Positions 24,791-27,176 of a DNA stretch of 27,176 bases are shown one piece after another. The stretch spans positions 1 through 27,176 of the forward strand of contig CAZKOM010000022.1 in assembly GCA_964554385.1 (NCBI GenBank). The letters are read 5' to 3'. The notes under the pieces are model-generated. The model worked only from the letters and a program-made list of their open reading frames with translations. It did not search any database and had not been told where the DNA came from. The number at the start of each line of letters is the position of its first letter. Position 1 is the stretch's first letter. The translations under genes were made by a program, and so were the position numbers. The stretch comes from JAGKXC01 sp964554385. Lineage in GTDB: Bacteria; Bacteroidota; Bacteroidia; NS11-12g; UBA955.

Positions 24791-26475
24791 CCCAACAATT
24801 TAGCTTCTATTTTTTCTACGATCGCATCGCAGGCGGGGTGGTTTTTTTGCCAAATAGCTCTGGCTTTTTCCACGATATCCGCCGCCCAAGCCTTATCGGA
24901 TAACCCCGAAGCATTGGTAATTACATTTAACCAAGCGCCACGAACCGCGGTTTTAATGCATAATGCACCTACACCTACATCGCTCAAGGAATTTGGATTT
25001 CCTTTTTCGGCCATTTCTTGCAATAATTCCACACAATCATACGCCGCTTGCATGGTGTAATATGGGGTAAGGGTAGCGTATTTCGATGCCTCTTGAATCG
25101 CCGCTTTGCGCTCCGCAACCTGCTCCGGCGTATCCTTTGGCAATCCAAATGCCTGCATAATGGCATCAAAGGCACGGGTGTCTTCGTCTACCAAAAACAA
25201 CAAACGGTCTTTCAATTGCTGACCTTTTTCGGCCCACACCGAAAATTCGGCCACTCGTTCTTCCCAGCCGCGCTTGCCCGCACTCAAATTGGCAACCATG
25301 GTACCCAAAGAGGCTCCCAAGGCTCCCGCCAATGCCGCTATGCTTCCTCCCCCTGGAGCTGGACTATCGGAGGCTGTCTCGTTGGCGAAGCCGGTCACCG
25401 ACATGTCCACCAAGCGAGTGTCTTTTGGATTTTTTAATAAATATTCAATGATTTTTTTCGAAGGGTCGAATTCCCCTAATTCATTTAAGCCCAAACTTCG
25501 GATAGCGCAATCAATCAATTCCTGATTACTAACACCGGCGCTGCTGCCTTGTTTTTCTAAGAAATATTTTCCGGCATCCAGCATGGCTTGCAAGGGGATT
25601 AATCCAACCAACTCGCTACCGGTAACGCGAACGCCACGCTCATCGGCCGATTTTCGTGTTTCCTCGAAGGCAATATGCAAAGGCGTTTCCTTGTAATTGG
25701 TGAGGTTCATACTAATTTGGGCCATGTTGTATTCTTCGATGTACCAGCCGATGGCCTTTACATGTTTCAACTTGCCAGGGATACGCACGGGCTCTCCGTT
25801 TTCATCGTTTACCACCTTACCCGAAATAGGATTTCCTTCTCGTTTTACTCTACCCGCTTCGCGAACATCAAAGGCAATTCGATTGGCAATTCGTGTGCTT
25901 TTGGTGTTGAGGTTTACGTTGTAGGCAATCAAGAAATCACGGGCTCCAATAACGGTAGCACCGGCTGTTTCGTTAAACACCGCTGGACCGAAATCGGGTT
26001 TCCATTCGGGTTGTTTTATTTTTTCGGCAAATCCTTCGTACTCACCGGCACGGATAACACTGAGGTTGCTTCTTTCTTTATTGGGTTGAGCCGCTTCGTA
26101 CAAATACACGGGAATGGCTAAATCCGTACCTACGCGTTCGGCCAATTTTACGGCATACGCCGCGGTTTCTTCCATCGATATTCCAGAAATGGGAATCAAT
26201 GGACATACATCGGTAGCCCCCATCCGAGGATGTTCGCCGCTGTGTCCGCGCATATCAATTACTTCCGAGGCTCTTTTTATGCCCCGATAGGCCGCTTCAA
26301 TCACCGCATCGGGATGACCCACGAAGGTGACCACGGTTCTGTTGGTGGCTTTTCCGGGATCGACATCCAGTAACGTAACGCCTTCCACGCTTTCTATGGC
26401 TTGGGTAATTTCTTTGATGATCGCGGGGTTTCTGCCTTCGCTGAAATTAGGTACACATTCTATCAATGGTTGCAT
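24787..26475 (-). CDS. ftcD: Bifunctional glutamate formimidoyltransferase / formimidotetrahydrofolate cyclodeaminase
   Basis: A 562-residue fusion enzyme for the last step of histidine degradation. The formiminotransferase half (about 1-330) begins LIECVPNFSEGRN and has RGHSGEHPRMGATDVCPLIP with the catalytic histidine region. It passes formimino from formiminoglutamate to THF. The cyclodeaminase half (about 350-562) has the SPAPGGGSIAALAGALGASL signature and converts formimino-THF to methenyl-THF plus ammonia. The product is a folate intermediate also handled by FolD, encoded nearby. I chose ATG 26475, directly after a promoter, over the in-frame ATG at 26499. No hutH, hutU or hutI gene is in the window. 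The stop overlaps the next gene by four bases. Confidence 0.94.
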   Translation of the reverse strand: MQPLIECVPNFSEGRNPAIIKEITQAIESVEGVTLLDVDPGKATNRTVVTFVGHPDAVIEAAYRGIKRASEVIDMRGHSGEHPRMGATDVCPLIPISGISMEETAAYAVKLAERVGTDLAIPVYLYEAAQPNKERSNLSVIRAGEYEGFAEKIKQPEWKPDFGPAVFNETAGATVIGARDFLIAYNVNLNTKSTRIANRIAFDVREAGRVKREGNPISGKVVNDENGEPVRIPGKLKHVKAIGWYIEEYNMAQISMNLTNYKETPLHIAFEETRKSADERGVRVTGSELVGLIPLQAMLDAGKYFLEKQGSSAGVSNQELIDCAIRSLGLNELGEFDPSKKIIEYLLKNPKDTRLVDMSVTGFANETASDSPAPGGGSIAALAGALGASLGTMVANLSAGKRGWEERVAEFSVWAEKGQQLKDRLLFLVDEDTRAFDAIMQAFGLPKDTPEQVAERKAAIQEASKYATLTPYYTMQAAYDCVELLQEMAEKGNPNSLSDVGVGALCIKTAVRGAWLNVITNASGLSDKAWAADIVEKARAIWQKNHPACDAIVEKIEAKLLG

Positions 26476-26479
26476 AATG

Positions 26480-26510
26480 CAAAGGTACTTCAGGGGCAAC
26501 GAGTAAACAA
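26480..26510 (-). promoter_or_regulatory. Promoter of ftcD (TTG / TACCTTTG), adjacent to start codon
   Basis: On the minus strand, TTG (26510-26508), a 20-base spacer and TACCTTTG (26487-26480) match the Bacteroidota promoter. Only four bases separate the -7 box from the ATG at 26475, so the mRNA may begin at or next to the start codon. Confidence 0.65.
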
Positions 26511-26563
26511 CGAATAAAGTAGAATACCCATCGCTTGGTATATAAAGTTTGGATAAAATCGAC

Positions 26564-26571
26564 TAATTTTG
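26564..26571 (+). promoter_or_regulatory. Putative -7 element of the phosphomutase gene
   Basis: TAATTTTG fits TAnnTTTG and ends 11 bases before the ATG at 26583. A -33 TTG at the standard distance is lacking; TTG occurs 26 and TTTG 12 bases upstream. It is divergent from the ftcD promoter. Confidence 0.45.
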
Positions 26572-26582
26572 CGCCTCATTTT

Positions 26583-27176
26583 ATGACGTTGATTAAATCA
26601 ATCTCGGGAATTCGAGGTACAATCGGTGGACAGAGCGGAGAAAATTTAACCCCCATAGATGTAGTAAAATATACCGCAGCCTTTGGGACATTTCTTCTAC
26701 GAAAGGGTAATGGAAAGTCGGTTGTTGTGGGCAGAGACGCGCGAATAAGCGGTCCTTTGGTTCACGAATTGGTGGTAAACACCTTGATGTCATTGGGGAT
26801 AGACGTTGTAGATGCGGGATTATCAACCACGCCTACGGTGGAAATGGCCGTTGTGGAATCGCAGGCGGCTGGAGGAATCATCCTTACCGCAAGTCACAAT
26901 CCCAAGCAGTGGAACGCCCTTAAATTGCTCAACGAAAAGGGGGAATTTATTAGTGCCGAAGACGGAGCTCAGGTGTTAGCCTTGGCCGAATCGGACGAAA
27001 TCACCTATGCCAATGTGGATCAATTGGGAAGTAGAACCTACCAAGAATTTTTATCGATGCATATCGAAAAGATTTTGGCCCTTCCTTTGGTGGATGCAGC
27101 GCTTATCAAGTCACAGAAATTTAAAATCGCCGTAGATGCAGTTAACAGTTCTGGGGGCATTGCCGTTCCCAGCTTG
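26583..27176 (+). CDS. glmM: Phosphoglucosamine / phosphomannomutase family enzyme, 3' end cut by window
   Basis: 198 codons of an alpha-D-phosphohexomutase with no stop before the window ends; the family usually has about 450 residues. It opens with SISGIRGTIGG, then VVVGRDARISG, and has the phosphoserine loop TASHNPKQWNALK with the catalytic Ser at residue 104. AVDAVNSSGG near the edge begins the second domain. SGIRGT and the TASHNPxxWNALK loop are common in Bacteroidota enzymes annotated as phosphoglucosamine mutase (GlmM, GlcN-6-P to GlcN-1-P for peptidoglycan). Phosphomannomutase or phosphoglucomutase cannot be ruled out without the sugar-specificity loop, which lies beyond the window. 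Confidence 0.85.
   Translation, partial: MTLIKSISGIRGTIGGQSGENLTPIDVVKYTAAFGTFLLRKGNGKSVVVGRDARISGPLVHELVVNTLMSLGIDVVDAGLSTTPTVEMAVVESQAAGGIILTASHNPKQWNALKLLNEKGEFISAEDGAQVLALAESDEITYANVDQLGSRTYQEFLSMHIEKILALPLVDAALIKSQKFKIAVDAVNSSGGIAVPSL

Overview
This 27.2 kb window looks like chromosomal DNA from a member of the Bacteroidota. The signs are two proteins with type IX secretion (T9SS) C-terminal sorting domains, the Bacteroidota-specific families DUF4294 and DUF4296, PKD and GEVED surface modules, absent Shine-Dalgarno sequences, and several promoters with the Bacteroidota -7 element TAnnTTTG. A run of ten Ns at 2343-2352 suggests a draft or metagenome assembly. Both ends cut a gene: hscA on the left and a phosphoglucosamine/phosphomannomutase gene on the right.

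Layout, left to right. 1-2.7 kb: the iron-sulfur chaperone gene hscA and an outer-membrane beta-barrel gene broken by the gap. 2.9-6.0 kb: mtaB (tRNA methylthiotransferase), then, nine bases later, a prolipoprotein diacylglyceryl transferase-like gene fused in frame to a DUF4294 domain. 6.1-8.4 kb (minus strand): a metal-chelate/cobalamin-type ABC importer made of a lipoprotein binding protein and a FecCD permease. 8.5-10.1 kb: a small DivIC/FtsB-like division protein and dnaN, which ends in a clear intrinsic terminator. 10.1-11.3 kb: an AT-rich one-gene island holding an AbiD/AbiF-type HEPN protein. 11.4-16.8 kb: housekeeping genes yggS, a DUF4296 lipoprotein, mutS2, folD and queE. 16.8-24.8 kb: envelope and secreted proteins, namely a serine hydrolase, a 1,832-residue beta-propeller/PKD protein exported by T9SS, and a smaller T9SS cargo overlapping the end of the bifunctional ftcD gene. 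26.6 kb to the end: the start of the hexose-phosphate mutase gene.

The most interesting locus is at 10.27-11.29 kb. Immediately upstream of the AbiF-like gene, whose HEPN motif is R213-x4-H218, is a full Bacteroidota-type promoter. It is followed by an 11-bp stem with a 12-nt loop and a run of eight Ts that ends six bases before the abiF start codon. This would produce a small structured RNA of about 40-50 nt, with abiF expressed only when transcription reads through the hairpin. It resembles a HEPN RNase toxin paired with a small-RNA antitoxin or guide, and may be a compact anti-phage system.

Other points worth a look: the Lgt-DUF4294 fusion keeps what looks like the second protein's old signal peptide at the joint; the Lgt part lacks the canonical catalytic His and Asn; a 15-bp minisatellite has expanded inside a T9SS sorting domain; and the -7 boxes of folD and ftcD sit so close to their start codons that the mRNAs may be leaderless.
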